NCBI GenBank assembly: GCA_022813625.1
Contig: JAKLMB010000008.1
Location: forward strand, 1,054,001-1,118,000
DNA from: Aaosphaeria pasadenensis
Lineage: Eukaryota; Ascomycota; Dothideomycetes; Pleosporales
Reading direction: 5' to 3'
DNA: 64,000 nucleotides
In this document: positions 35,835-49,485 of the stretch, one piece after another
Position numbering within the stretch: the stretch's first letter is position 1
Layout of the letters: every line of letters starts with the position of its first letter
Program-made: the position numbers and the translations under genes
The notes under the pieces: generated by a model
Seen by the model: only the letters and a program-made list of their open reading frames with translations
Databases searched by the model: none
Told to the model about the DNA's origin: nothing

Positions 35835-38800
35835 AGCTGACGAAGGGCGGCGAAGGGAGGAGTATATATCCAAAGATCTTGAGGGGGCGGGACGGATCCT
35901 CCAAGAGCCGCAAAGTGGAGAACTAGACTCGGACAGGTTGGGGTTCAAGAAAAAGATGTATGGTAGCGGCGAACGGTCCAGATCCGGTAGTACAGCAGAC
36001 GGCTATGGGTCAACGGTCATGTCTTGGATAGATGCGGAGAGTATTATGTGTTTGAAGAAGAAAGGCGGATTCGGGAGGAAGACGCCTCAAGAAAATAGTA
36101 AAGAGAAGGACAGGGGAGAGTTGACAAAGATGGTAGAGAATCCAGATTGGGGAAGCAATACCGTTCCAAATCAGGATTCTGACGATAGATGCAAAGGTGC
36201 TGCGCCTGCAAGCGATGTTCGTGGTGGACTGGCAGACTGTAAATATCTTTCTGCGGGCTGTGTCTGAGCCAAGAACAGAGCAAAAGATGAGATTCGTGTT
36301 AGAGAAGGGGGAAGATGGTGGAAAGAGAAAAGGTAGACGTAGAATGAGATGCAGCAGCTGCAGGTCCGACTCGCCCTGCCCTTGAGGGTGCACGAGTTAC
36401 ATGGATGATGGGATGATGGATGAGATGGGATGGGATGGGATCAGGGGCAGAGCCAGTTGGATGGCGCGGCGGCGGCTCCCAAGTGTGTCTACGCTCACAC
36501 ACACTCCATCTCTTACGGCGGTAGAGGGCTAGTTAGTGGGAATAATCATGGTAATGGTAACGGTACATAGTCGACGATCGAGTGCAAACTCGCATGCTTG
36601 ACGCTTGAGCCTACGGGCATGGCTACAGTAGAGGGGGGGGGATACAATACAGGGTGGAACCGAACGGTTCCAGCATCTGGGCGCAGTGGCCGAGAGAGCA
36701 TCCGCGCTCCAAATTTGGGGTGATTTAGGATCGTAGCCCTGTGATACCCCTGTGAGGGAGTGAGCCGTGAGAAAGCTGGTGCACACCTTCTGAGGGCGCT
36801 GGATGGAGGCGTCAGAAAGATTCAGGGTCGTGAGTGGACAACTGGACCGCCAAAAAACCATAGAGCGGACGGACCGTTCCCGCATCAAACCATTCCTCGA
36901 GCGTACCGCAGCGCCTAGCGGTAGTCTTGTTACTAAGGTGGGCGTGGCTTGGATGCATGGGGTGAGGGTACCTGGTTGAACTAGGACGAGATGGTTGTTG
37001 TGGTTGCTACGGGTTGCTTTTAGAAGGACACACTCGAAATAGCGAGAGATGTGAATGGCCAGGGGAGAATATGGCAACGGGCTTAAGCCTTGAGTGGGAG
37101 GGCAGTGGTAGGAATAGCCACTCAGCCTTCCTGCACCGCTGCATCCACTTACTGTACTGCTGTACTACAGTCTAGCACACCTTGCCATCCACATGAGCAG
37201 CCCACTACCGAATCTTCACCAATCCCATGTCCCCTTGAGAGGACAATCCTCTATTCCCAGTCCGCCCAAGCCTGCCGCTTACCGCTGAAGGATTGCGATC
37301 ACGACACCCATCGTTGAAAGCCCCACGATATGCTTGACACCCCAAATGCTGTCGGAACTGTGTCTGTGTGCGTGCGTGTGTAATGGACCTGGCATGCTCG
37401 ATGCTGTCACCGATGCGGTCATCGCTGGCCCCATCTCTGTCTGGGGAGTCTTCTGCAATTCGCAAAGTCTTGAGAAGTGTGCACACTGCACCGCACATGT
37501 TACTTGCAAGGGGCATGCGAAGGGTTCGTTCGACCATCCTCGACGACCCTCGATAATCTTCAACAAACCAAAAGGGCATTCGACCATTCACCCCTGCAGA
37601 CACACGTCGCGATAATGCCCGACCGACCAGTGCAACAGGGAGAGACAATCTGGGAATGCAATCTGGTGCTTGTGGGCCCGGTGATCCAGTCCAGGACTCA
37701 GGAGCAATACTTGTTGGAAGAGCCATTGGCGGGGCCCTTGTATAATGCTGGTTGGCTCCATGAACGGGGGAGGGGGTGGATGATGGAATGGGTTTGATTA
37801 TTGCTGTGTGTTTTGTGTGTTTGTCTTCAGACTGGCACCCAGAGCCGACTAGTAACTAAAGTCCTTTCAAAGTAAATTCCTGCCCCAGGCCGACGGGGAT
37901 TCCCAGACAATACCCGTGCACTAACTGGACATGGGTGAGCGCAAGAGTATGGCCTCGAACGACAACCTTAACGGCAGCGCACAGTCAACCGTCTACCCGT
38001 CGACCGTCCGACTACACAGTCCATCCAATATGGATTTCATTGTGTAGGAAATTCGAGAGCCCTACCATGTTGAAACTGCCTTCGCGACTGCTCATTCGTC
38101 CGTATGGGAAATACCCAGCGGGCTTTAAGCATCATTGTGCGTGTCAGCACGGTGAAGTGTCTCTCCGCAAGGCCAAGGAACAAATCTCCACATGGGCCGG
38201 GCAGTCGCGCTGACCGCGATGCTGCCCGTGTGGGACGCCTAAATCTAGACAACTGCTCGCTCGAGCAAGGCTTGATGAACACGTCAATCAAGCTTCTCTG
38301 GCAAAAGCGCCGTGTCTGCTAGGGTGCATTCACTCCGCGGCGGACATCCAACGGTGTCAAACCCGCGGCATAGGCTTGCTGCGTTACGAGATATCAGGAC
38401 TTCAAAGCCGATAATCAACCTTCCTTGTTGAAAACTTATCAGCGATTAGTGCTCAGATGCTCGTGCAAAGGAAAAATAATAATAATGAGGGTGCAGTGAC
38501 TACTGCAGGTCGCACGTCAGAAAGGACAAGGGATCCGTCCTGACCGGTTTGCGAGGCTCGAGCGCCAATACTGTTCTGCAGATTTCCCCCCCCCCATTAC
38601 CTTCATCTCCCACCTCCAAATGCAGTCAAGGGAGCATCAGAAAGCGACGGAAGAACCGCAGAATCGCTGCACATGGTGTTGAGCTAGGACGACCGTCTCG
38701 AGATTGATGGTCAGATTTGAGCATTCATGTGAGGAAGGTCGGTTACCGACTGCGTGCAACGGGCTGCCCGTAATTACCTTCCACCACGTTGTGGGCGCTC

Positions 38801-41800
38801 GCCATCTCTCCCAGGAGTCGTCAAGACGTGGTCGCCCAAGCGGTCGGGTTGTCGATGGGCATGGGTTTGGATATCCCTCTGTTCTCCCGCAACCGAATGT
38901 GTGGTCTCGCGGAGTGTGAATTGTAGGGGCAGCATGAATTTTCCGTCTTGGTCATGCTAGCTTGACAAATCGCATCGCCCGGTAATCCAGAAACGCACAG
39001 GATCAACGGTCCAGCGCTTAACGGCTCATGTCGCAGCAAAACAAAGCAGAGCAAAGTCGTCGCTGGCACGACTTTCTACGTACAGTACCTTGGTAGTCGT
39101 TGCTGCCCCTACTCCATTCTTCAAGGTTGCACTCTCTGCCGTCCCAGGGTGCAAACACGTGCGCCTGTGTCTGCTCAATCTGGATGTTAGTTCTGGTGGA
39201 ACCCTGGGCATTTGCCAGTTGTGTGTAAGCGTCAGACTGCATCGTTGCGCTTTTGGGCAGGCTCTGGTGTTCGTCGGAACTTGGAATCGGTCTAAGAAAC
39301 TGCCTGACACCTTGGCAGGCCATGGGGGTTACGATTATTGGGAATTTTGGCTTGCATCGACTCCATGTACTTCAATTTTCGAGAAGCTGACACCGTGAGA
39401 ACTCAAAATCGAATCGCGATGCAAGCGACGATGAAATTGTGAAATCTTCCCGACGTCATCCTGTTAGTTATCGCATGCAAAAGGGGAATGGCGACCGACA
39501 CCCCCAAGACAGTGCTGGACTGCAGGTGCACTCGGTGGGTGGATCTACACGGTAGAGATGAGCTCACTCAACAACATTATTGAAACTTGAGGTGCGAGGT
39601 GCGAGGTGAGACAGACGTATCGACTCGAACCTGTACAATCAATTCGAAGCATGCTCAAGATCCTTCTGCACGCTCGCACGTGGAGCTTCATGCATGACAG
39701 TCACCGAGACAGAAATTATTGAATGGTGGCCAAACCATATGAGTGGCTGGAAAGCATCAAATCCTAGACATGTTACGCAAAGTCCGCTGCTGCTGGAGCG
39801 CGGCGAGGCCTCAAGTCCCGACATCGCAATATTTCCCGCGTTCCAGCCATGAGATGGCAGGCCTGATGAAAGCCGATATTTAATTGATAAACCTCCCGCC
39901 AGAAGACCTAGTGGTAGGCCAACGACTGTGCGCTGAGACATGGCCAATCCAGCTTTCCAGCCCTATCATCGAAACGGATCTGCTCGAGCGAGTTGGAAAT
40001 TTGGAATGGAACCAAAGACCACTGCGTGAGTGGTTTCATGCCATGCCTAGACGACCTGGAAGAATTCTTGCATCGGCCTGTGAATTCGTCCGATACACGG
40101 CAGCGGCGGCAATTTGTCGATGAATCCGAATGCGAATCAAAGTGCAGTACAAAGTGTCGCGAGCAAGATAGTCACGGTTCTGGACGTTGAAGATTTCCTT
40201 GACTCGAGCCCGGCTGCCCACCGTGCAGTCGGTTACATCCACTTGTTCCCTGGCACTCTAGCTCGAATCCTTCGGTCACGATTCCCATGTTGGCTTTGAA
40301 ATGCAACTATGGCCCACGTCGCGCTCTTGCGAAGCAGGTGTATTCATGATCGTAAGATGTGCGCTCGTTTGCGATGGTAGCGGCGGGGACACAATTACGA
40401 GGCTGTTCTCCCCAGCGCTGCCCTACAGCGACAGCGTAAAGCGAGTTTCCACAGCTCCATCGCATGATGAGTGGGGCAGCACCCGGAAAAGCTGACTCGT
40501 CTCCAATCATCGGTTAGATCCGAGTGGTAGGATTCCTATGCACGACAAAAGCTCCTAAGAGTTTTGAACTCCTCCGTAGTGTGGTTTGTTTGAACAAGTC
40601 GCACTGAACCATTTAGTTTCCCTCAGTCATATTGCAAGCAATAATGGATTTTCCGATAACGGCATTGACCTTGACGGATATAATTCTCGCAATATCAACA
40701 ACTTCGGCCACCCTGCGGTTTGTGGATTGCTGTCCTAGCCTGATCCTTGATTATCACTAGGCGAGAAGGAAAATCTATGATGGATTCATAGCATAACGGC
40801 AAGCGAATTATGCAATCTTCCTCATCCCGCAAAACAAATAAAGCAGTGCTGATCGTTATGCTATGAATCCGTTGAGTGCAGAAAACTTCAATAGTAGCAC
40901 GCGCATGCCGATCCATGCCATGATTCAGTAGAGAGTACCACGACTGAAGACGCAAGAAATAAGCCCTATCGCTTAGTCGAACTGGCCCTCAACTGTCGCG
41001 CACGCCGATGCGGAGTCGATAGACGAAGTGGCAGTCGAGAGGAATCGGGCCGTCGCTTCGTGATAATTGCTTTTGGTGTACGCGCGCAGACTTCTTGACG
41101 ATGGTAAGTTCTAAAGAAAGATCCCGATTGAATAAAGGTCATCAGTATACGGAGTAGATGCAAACATTATCTTTGTGTCGGTTAGTGCGCGTGTGCATCC
41201 ACGGACATGCAGCCTTGACAGTAGTCGCAGTAGGTAAAACATAGTGTATTCTGTACGCGCCGGTGGCAGACAGTTACAGCCTCAGTGAGTGTGCCGGGGA
41301 TCATCCAACACAACACCGAAATATCTTCCCCGGTATCAAGTCTAACGATGTTGGGACGTTGGTTATATACGAACAAATGCGAGAAAGGAAGCGCGCAGAG
41401 AGAGACAACGTACCGTTACATTGGCTGTTCATAATTTGAATCATTATTCTTGTTGCCAGCATATATGAACTATCAAAATCATCATATATGTATCTACTAA
41501 CCAACGAACTTAACCATTGGCGATAATAACTTAATGACATGACTCCACCAATTGAGTGAGCGTTGTCTCGAAAGGGCTAAGGGTTGAGCAATTCACCTTA
41601 CCAAGGCGCGCTAAACCCCTTTCCCTCCCGTGTGTCTATTTTAAATCCAACCTCCGTCTACCCAAATCTCTCAACCTCCTCATCCGGACCTTGTCATGCC
41701 CATCTTCTTCCCCTCCCAGTCATTACACAGTATTCCTTCACCCTCGCCCTCATCCTCACGGACCCCTCACCCATCTCTGCCATCACATGGCATATGCATG

Positions 41801-44800
41801 CACGGCGCTGACCCTGCCCCCTTCCACCCCGCGATCAAAAACGATGAGGCTGATCGCATTCCCCCCGTCCCACCCTGTCGCATAGCCTTCCTATCACAGA
41901 TGGTGCTGGCTCGCTCACTACGCCCACAACCTATCCGCGTCTCGTTGTCCCGTTGTCCCGCTGGACGTGTGTATGGTGTGCACTGTGCACTACCGTGTTT
42001 CTGCGTCCTGTTGTCCCTTCATCGCGAGAGGGTCTGTCTCCACAAGTATCCACCCTTCCGTCCTGAACCTGACTCTCCTACCAAAAGACCGCTGTCTGCC
42101 TTGCGCTCGTCGTGCTTGTCTCCCGTCCCATCATCGCATCACATAGTCTTCTAACTCTGGCTTGATTTGCGACCTGGCCCAGTCCATATTGCACGCAGCA
42201 GTTGGGTTTATCAAGCGACACTTTGTCCGCATCATAATTCTACATCATACCTGCATTCTAAGTGGCCCGCGCAGCTAGGCAAATTGTGGTGCAATCTGTT
42301 TCCAACCCGTTGAATACAGTGTTCCCCTCCGCGAGGCTGACCCTCAATCAAGGTATCCACAAGTGACTAGGTATTATTGTACAATGCCGTTTCCCGCTCG
42401 TCGAGCCGAATGTTGCACTACCCGTAATACCTGATGACGTCTTTGCCTCAACCGTATACACCTACTCTTAACTTAGGAAACTAAGTATGTATTGTATGTA
42501 CACTTCTCACAGCCTCAAAAGCACAAATATAGTACACAACATCACCATCGAACGACCATTCTACAACAATGACGCATCGTTGTATGACATTGATGGTATC
42601 TGAGCCTCCACCACATTTTTCCATCTTTCCATACTCCGACTTTATGTAATCTGTCTCCAGCGGCATCTGGATATCCAATAAGATGTCTCTTCTCTAAGCG
42701 CTCACTCGCACGAGAACCATGCGCGCAACAGACAACACAAAACTATAACGGAAATGTGTCGCTGCACACCCTTTATGCCCAGCTCACCTAAGATCTGCTC
42801 TCATTCACCCTTCTTGCCTCTGGCTCCCTGCTGGGAAATCCTTGTCTTCTGAGGTGTTGTCAGAATCAAATCGCACTCGCTTGTTCTCTCCACCCTGGCC
42901 ACAGCTCCTATCTCCATCTCACTCCACGTCGTGCATGCCCTATCCGGTCTTCACCCTCCCGTCGGGTACACTGACGACTCCAGGAGCCGTCTCACCTCAT
43001 CAACACCGCCGCCGTCACTCTTCTCGAATTCTCCGCACCATCACCCCTTTCTTTCTCCCTAATCGCTATTTATCATTTGTCAGTTTTCTCAATACTCCCC
43101 GTTCCGCAGCAGCCGATGAGTATCGTAAGCAGAGCAAGCCAGCAAGCGCTTCAGCAGACTGTACGGCCTCTACGATACTTTCCACCCAAATCCGCCCACT
43201 GGCTGTACCATTTTACGCATAGCGTGGGGCGTAAAAAACGTTTCCAAAATTGTCCGTGCCATGCCAAAGCCATCCTTACAACCAACACCTATAGACATGC
43301 AACTAATTCATTGACCCTCTATGCTGCTTGACTTCACTCTACGACGGAGTTTCAAACACAACTTGCCCCTGCAGTATACATCCACGGCTAAGGTTCGAGA
43401 TTTTTCTCGCGCCTAAGAAACTAGCTTTGTCCGTATCACATGATTATGTCTTACCCTCCTGTTAGACGGGGAGAAGGCGACGGGTGGCGGGTGGCGGGCT
43501 TATGTCTCTGACTGAAACACGACTAAACATTGTCAACATCATCTACGCAGTGGTTCAGAATTCGAATCTAGACTTGGGGAGAATGTCTCTCTGTGAAATA
43601 TGTTGGAGACGATTTTTCCAACTCTAGACCACTAGGAAATCGGTTAGAGTGGTCGATCATCTTCAATTATACAATGAAGATCCAGATCTGGCAGCCACCA
43701 ACACTCACTGAAACTATCGCCTCCGCTCTTGAGTGGGATGCCTAAATAGTGCATGTCCATATACGTGTCACAGCATCAAACACGCTCTCTGAGGGTGCCT
43801 CTCCCCCCTCAAAAGAATGAAAGGATACCCTACTCTTCGTCATTCACTCCATGTATGGGTCGTGACAATCGGACTCTTCACTTTCCCCTCGACTGAGCTC
43901 ACGTAGAAGCACTATGCACCTTTTCGCATATCAGTACTCAGTGAGAGATATTAGGCTTTATAGAATCCCACGTGCATCATCGCGGCCCGCAGGTGCATTG
44001 CCTTGCCTACAACCGGGTCATGGTACAACATAAGCTAACGGTTTTGAAAAAGAAAGGACGAAGTGCCGAATGTACGATGTGGAGAATGATTATCTCTCCC
44101 GCACCCGCATCACTTCTATATAATCGCCCCGGGCGTACAAGTGTGGGTGATCGCGCGAGGGGAGGATTACAGCGCGGTAGACATACATCCATATATCCAT
44201 ACATACACTTCTTTCCACACTACGATATGCTAAACATCGTGCTATACGTCTAGCTGCTGTGAACTAATTACAAATTCGCATGCAGTTTAGGAATGAGATT
44301 CGCTCGTACATTTCAGGCGCCCTAACCAAACATGCAAGTCATTTATCATTGGCCTGAACGACTATGCATTACAACGTATGCCCAAGTAAGGATTGCGCGA
44401 CTTGGGTTCTCGTACGCAATCATCGTGCTACGACTTGAACCAGGATCGGGGAATTCTTCTCTGGCATCCCACGCACTCACTTCCCGTTGTGAGTGACAAT
44501 CATCGGCAGGAGCTTACTGTCTCTATAACGCGCGTCTACAATGCAATTCATCCTTCTTCCTTACCGCCTCTACTTGAGCTCGCGTCTATCAACCGTCTCA
44601 AAGGAACTCCCGTCGGTAGAAGTCAATTATAATTTCCACCTCGAACCAAAATGGATTGCCAGTGCCAACACTTTAAGATCCCAATGGCTTTGGTATGTCT
44701 CTTCGTGGCGATCTGCCTAACCTTTCAGTCCATCGGCATTCGTATCATCCTGCTTCATCTTGATCGTCTATCCTTTTCCCTCTACATAAAACTTCCATAT

Positions 44801-46805
44801 ACTTTTCATCGTATGATTACACAATACCTCAAATAAGCAAGAAATCTCACACCATACATTAAACCAAGTCCTTCCTGCTTCCCAAACCCCTCTCGCGAGT
44901 TCTACGCGTCTCTACAGTGACAACCATATGCATGAAACACATCCACCAACATATCTACCCTGTCCGTCGTGTCTGTATGGCCGGCCGGCAGGCTCGCACA
45001 TGCTCAGCCTCGTTTTGTGTTCCCCTATACCACTCAACTCCCTCATGCGCATGACCCTCTCAACATACATTTCGTTATCTCGTACCCAAACGACGAGCGA
45101 ACCCCAGTCTCTGCCTCTCCCCTTCGACGTGCGTACAAACCTACGTCCCACCGCAAGGCTGAGCAGGGGTGGTGTTGCCGTCTGTGTTGCGCAATCCGAC
45201 AGAGGGTTCGGGATGCTCGGGATGCTAGGGACCGCGGGAAGGAGTGAGCACAAGCGTGTGTGTGTCGTTATTCTCCGGTGTTGGGAGGAGTGATGTGAGT
45301 GGGTGGGTTGCGAGGGTTGGGCTGCTATATTTGGTCGGTTGGCCTGAGGGATGGTTGCGGCGGTCGGTCGGCGTGAGCGTGTATAAAGATGGCCTTGTCG
45401 TCTTGCTAGGCTGTTGGCTGGTCTTGTATCTTCCTTGTGGTTTTCTTCGACTTGGTCTTTCTTGGAGGGTGTGGTGCTGGTGGGTTTCTTTGGGGTGACT
45501 TGGTGTGGGATAGGGGGTTGAAGAGGTGGTGTTGCACTGAGCGGATCCAGGGGCATCGAAGGTCGGTCGGGAAAGACAGCATCATCGCGTCAACTCGGAT
45601 CAGGAGAAAGTTCGATCATGGTTACCATCATCTACGGCCGATTATACTCTAGGACACTCGTACGGCGGATGATACACGACGGTGTGGGATGGCTTTCGGG
45701 TCGAGCATTAGACTTCACGTTAACATGGGACTAACTCGGGATGGGAGGAAACGATCATGCCATTACATGTGGCATTTCAAGATGGAGGAGCGACCTCATG
45801 ACTATCTAGGATGGGTGGAAAGAGCGTTTCAGTTCATTACGACAGTGTTGTCGTCGATCCGTCTTCCTCGCGACAAACGATCAGTTACCCCTTTCGCCGT
45901 TCTAGAACAACACACTTTCGAGATGAGACTTGCACTCGGCATGCCATCTGACTATGTTATGAATGGTTAAATCCCATGTTGTAAGGAATGGCACTGCCAT
46001 CTCGAACGTAGTCGTCCAGTCTCAGGACTCTCGACCTTCGAGATGCACTCGGCGCACTATGCCACCATCATCATAGAACAGAAGATAAGACCTATATACT
46101 CACATGTGGGCATCTCAGAGGCTCACTTACAAGTTAAATCTAACCATGCAGTCCTTTGGCGCAATCAATATCGCGCTTGTCGGCACGTCTCCTCGAGCAG
46201 CCACGACGAACCTCTGCAGTCCTCTAACAGACACCTCCGTATTGTTACCACCGCTTGGGTACGAGAGAAGTTGTACAAGATGACATCGGAAAGAAGGTCT
46301 TTCAGAAGGAGGGCATTAATAGTTGGTGGTTTGTCTTGGTTCGAAAAAATAAAGGGTAAAAGAATAAAGTGGAAGAAATGAAGAAAAAACAAAAACAAAA
46401 CAAAAGATCATTTTCTGCCATCGAGTATATGATGCAAGTAATGGCATACACTTTATCGGAACACTACTACCGGAAGGAAAATATGAGTTATCACTACGTC
46501 GACGTTTATCGCCAGTCTTCCAAGGCCTTATGTAGGTAATGGGTGGTCCTGAAGGAAGTCTCTCAAGTACTTGGCAATCCATTGAAGAATAGAGTTGACT
46601 CAACAGAAAACTATTCAAGCTACACACTTTCATTACTATTTATTCTGCACACCACTAAACGTCATCCCGCAAATGTAAAACAACAACAAATCATTCAGCC
46701 TCAAGTGTACCCTCATGGAGTCTCATCGCATACTCCAATTCCTCCTCAACACAAGTACCTCAATGAACAAACCCGAGAATAGGACAAGAAGATGGCTCAC
46801 TCTTC
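35835..46805. other. 11-kb gene desert
   Basis: Only short, overlapping frames without motifs are seen on either strand; no tRNA or rRNA was recognised. Patches of C/T-rich + strand occur at 41.6-42.15, 42.75-43.1 and 44.9-45.2 kb. There is a C11 run at about 38588 and a (GATGG)n-like stretch at 36400-36440. A minus-strand frame of 214 codons at 44912-45556 is low-complexity at its start and is not supported. The promoter of the C2H2 gene lies at the left end. Confidence 0.5.
40782..40870. repeat. perfect 17-bp inverted repeat
   Basis: GGATTCATAGCATAACG at 40782-40798 is matched by its exact reverse complement at 40854-40870, separated by 55 bases. It could form a hairpin in RNA or be the ends of a very small element. 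No target-site duplication is obvious next to the arms. Confidence 0.8.
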
Positions 46806-47710
46806 TTAAGTGCCCCGATCTACCATACTTCGCTGATGATGTTGTTCAGAGCCCGGCAGCTCGTGGGTCTGTCTATCATTGTCAAGTTCAGTGACCACTC
46901 CTCCCTTCCACTCATTCTCTTGCGTCGCTGTGTTCTCGCCACTGAGCTCACCCGGTGTGATTTGCTTGCTCATGTCGCGGAGCTTTCGTTGGCATCGATA
47001 CCGCGCTAGAATGTATCCTAGAGCGAAGAAGACGAAAGAAGCTGCCACGATCCCGACACCAAACCCAATCCTAGCGTCATGTAGAAGGTCATCTGCATTG
47101 CTCTTGCCGGTAGGTAATGTCTGATTAATTTTATTCAGACTCCCCAGCTTCTGGGGAATGTAAACGGCCTTGTATTCGAAACCTGCTGCGCAGCAGTCCT
47201 TCGTATCGCCACAGCACCATTTCTCAGAGGTCTCAGTATCGTTACACGGCGTGAGCTGAACTACTTGGTCGGCATTAAACTGCCACTGTTATTAGCAAGC
47301 AGTTCCTACAGTGTTTAGATGAAGGAACGTTGTGAACTCACCCCTGAACTGCACACATCCAGACATCCACCTTCATCCCAATTCTGATTCGTGCAAGTGA
47401 CTCGATAAAAGTGATCCCACGGAGGATATTCCTCGCCGGGTTTGCTAGAGAATCCACGGTTGCGGCAAACACCGCTCGGAAGACATTCATCTGCAGTAGG
47501 TCCAAACTTGGTATCGTTTCCTGGTGCGTTGTCCCATCCTGTTTGGCAGCATATCTTTGACAGCGGGCTGGCTGGGTCGTTGGAACATGCTCGGGTGGCT
47601 TCGTCTTCCTTTGCTGTGCCATTAGGAAGAAAACATGTGCATGATGCGAGTCGAACAAACACAAAAAAAGAGAGGTACACGAAATTTAGTTTCGCAAGGC
47701 TGAAATTCAT
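46806..47710 (-). CDS. Cys-rich single-pass membrane protein
   Basis: Two minus-strand exons, 47710-47342 and 47285-46806, joined in phase 0 over a 56-nt intron (GTGAGT donor, AACAG acceptor), giving 282 residues. A signal peptide (MNFSLAKLNFVYLSFFVFVRLASC) precedes a Cys-rich ectodomain starting CFLPNGT, with paired cysteines ICCQTGW, KWCCGD and DCCAAGF, potential N-glycosylation sites, one transmembrane helix (about residues 196-219, GFGVGIVAASFVFFALGYILA) and a polar cytosolic tail. The pattern is common in a large unnamed family of ascomycete surface proteins. In-frame ATGs at 47737 and 47752 are possible but lie close to an A-rich TATA-like element near 47778. Function unknown; topology suggests surface sensing or wall contact. 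Confidence 0.8.
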
Positions 47711-48194
47711 TGTGAAATATCGGATCTTGACTTTCATTGTCTTTGTCTGCAAAAAGGCATCAGGCTGAGCTTTTTATGTTCTTTCGCTACTGTTCGCAAG
47801 GCTCGTGCAACAATAAAAAAAGCTGCTCGACCCCAAGCCCGAAACACCAATTAGGAATACAGTTGAGGTGAACTCACAGCTCAATATCTGCAATCCTTCA
47901 ATAGGCTGAAATTCGGATAGCTAAATGGTTGAAGCTTCGCGTAAAGGCTTGTCCTTCAAGGATCGTATGCGTTGCGCGGATCTCCAACCTATTCTTAGTA
48001 CCTTTCATTTCCACATTCGGCCGGCGATCCCCAGAAGCCCCCACTATGTGCGGAGGTCGATCTCTGGAAGAAAGGTTATATGCTTTCCTTTTCAATATTC
48101 CGCGATCTTTCCAAACATTACACACGTGAGTTTTTCGAAGAGAAACTTTCTATTTCAAGAACTCAATTGCAGATCGAACTGACTATATACGACT
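47711..48194. other. intergenic spacer
   Basis: Contains the promoter of the membrane-protein gene; no coding sequence supported. Confidence 0.5.
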
Positions 48195-48252
48195 ATGAAA
48201 GAAAAGATTGTTCACAAAATGCTAGACAGGTAGAAGGAAATATCTAGGTATC
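48195..48252 (+). repeat. 58-bp direct repeat, copy 1
   Basis: Starts with ATGAAAGAAAAGATTGTTCA and ends GGTATC. About 90% identical to 48979-49036 in the same orientation; the two copies bracket the TPR fragment. Confidence 0.85.
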
Positions 48253-48425
48253 GCAGTTGTGCACATGCTGTTCAGAAGGAACTACGAGTGCGAGATGAGG
48301 ATGGATATGAGGGACAATATTCGCATGAGTGCCTACTGTTAAGGCTTGAACATGCGATTCCCTCACTACTTTTCCCAACCTTTTAAGCAGCTGAGGATAA
48401 GATCAAGCATTGGGTGATCTGTACC

Positions 48426-48980
48426 TCAAGCACGTAAATGATCCCTGAGCCGGCGCAGAGCATTCATGAAGTTCCCGTACCTCCAGCTTGTGGCAGGGAA
48501 GTTCTCGTAGCTTGTGACAGGTTTGTTTGTTTTAGCTATCAGTATGTCGAAAAGGTTTTCACCGGGTTTCATCTCGCAAGCCTTCACCTCGCAAGCCTCC
48601 ATTATTTGCACCTTAAGCTCTTCTGAAGGACTATCGTCTAGTAACCGGTATATGAAAGCTAGGTTGAATATGGTGCTCTGCGAAAAAAAATGCTCTATGC
48701 CCCACCACTTCTTGTAAATCTCCAGCATTTGCACCTTTACCTTTCCTGCAGCCTCCCAATTTTCTTGATTCCAGTACATCTCGAAGAGGTTTTGCAAGCT
48801 CTCTAGCGTATCTAGATCCTCGCCTTGCTGCATCTTGCGGGTCTCCATTACTTGCAGATATGAGGTTCCAAAGAAATATGAGACGTCAGAAACAGAGCTG
48901 CTAGAATATAAGATAAGGTTGTGCGTTTTTTCGATGATCAATTTTCGGATGCTTCTTATACCCACTTCTAGGATGGTCAT
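48426..48980 (-). pseudogene. TPR-domain fragment related to the NLR tail
   Basis: An open frame of 184 codons on the minus strand. Its middle reads LQVMETRKMQQGEDLDTLESLQNLFEMYW..., that is, kinesin-light-chain-type TPR repeats as found at the C-terminus of fungal NB-ARC receptors, then further helical repeat-like sequence. The first 40 residues do not look like TPR. The DNA around the VMETR block (CTG CAA GTA ATG GAG ACC CGC) closely matches the receptor gene at 61365-61390, where the CAA is TAA. The fragment lies between two 58-bp direct repeats and its ATG abuts one of them. I judge it a displaced or duplicated receptor tail; it could be expressed as a small TPR protein. Confidence 0.55.
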
Positions 48981-49036
48981 GAAAGAAAAGATTGTTCAAA
49001 AAATGCTGAACAGGTAGAAGGAAATGTTCAGGTATC
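48979..49036 (+). repeat. 58-bp direct repeat, copy 2
   Basis: Second copy of the repeat at 48195-48252, in the same orientation, 784 bp away, overlapping the start codon of the TPR fragment on the other strand. Confidence 0.85.
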
Positions 49037-49485
49037 ATTAGAAGTAGGTCGGTTATTTTCAGGGTTGTCGGCTTTGTCTCGCATTATTTAAACAGCCCAT
49101 TCTGCAACAGTGGCCTTCACTTCAAGAACAGGCTGCATTGTATAGATGGCTATGATTGGAATAGAAATTTTGATAAGTGAATGTTCATGGTTCGAGTTTA
49201 TTAGTACGGCACCCATATTTGCTAATCTAAATATTCCAGAATAGTGCACATATGAACAGGGTGACTTGAGTTCCGTTTGTATAATGTTTCTACATAGCTG
49301 ATTCAGACAATGGAACTGTGAATAAGTCATTTGCTCACTGTAGGATCAAATGCATGCACACAGATACCTAATGTGTATATATTCTGATTCCATCAGCATG
49401 CAAGTACTTTTAATCATAACCCAAAACAGCAGAAATCACTTCAATTCTTCCAAAACACCATCCCTCAGAGCACCTGCACAATAAA
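49037..49485. other. intergenic spacer
   Basis: A/T-leaning sequence between the TPR fragment and the broken paralogue; no gene seen. Confidence 0.5.

Noticed and set aside
39630..39660. Possible tRNA B-box-like GGTTCGAGTC on the minus strand
   Set aside because: No matching A box, anticodon arm or acceptor stem could be drawn around it.
44912..45556. 214-codon minus-strand frame
   Set aside because: Pro/Thr/Ser low complexity followed by arbitrary sequence, competing frames on the other strand, no motif.
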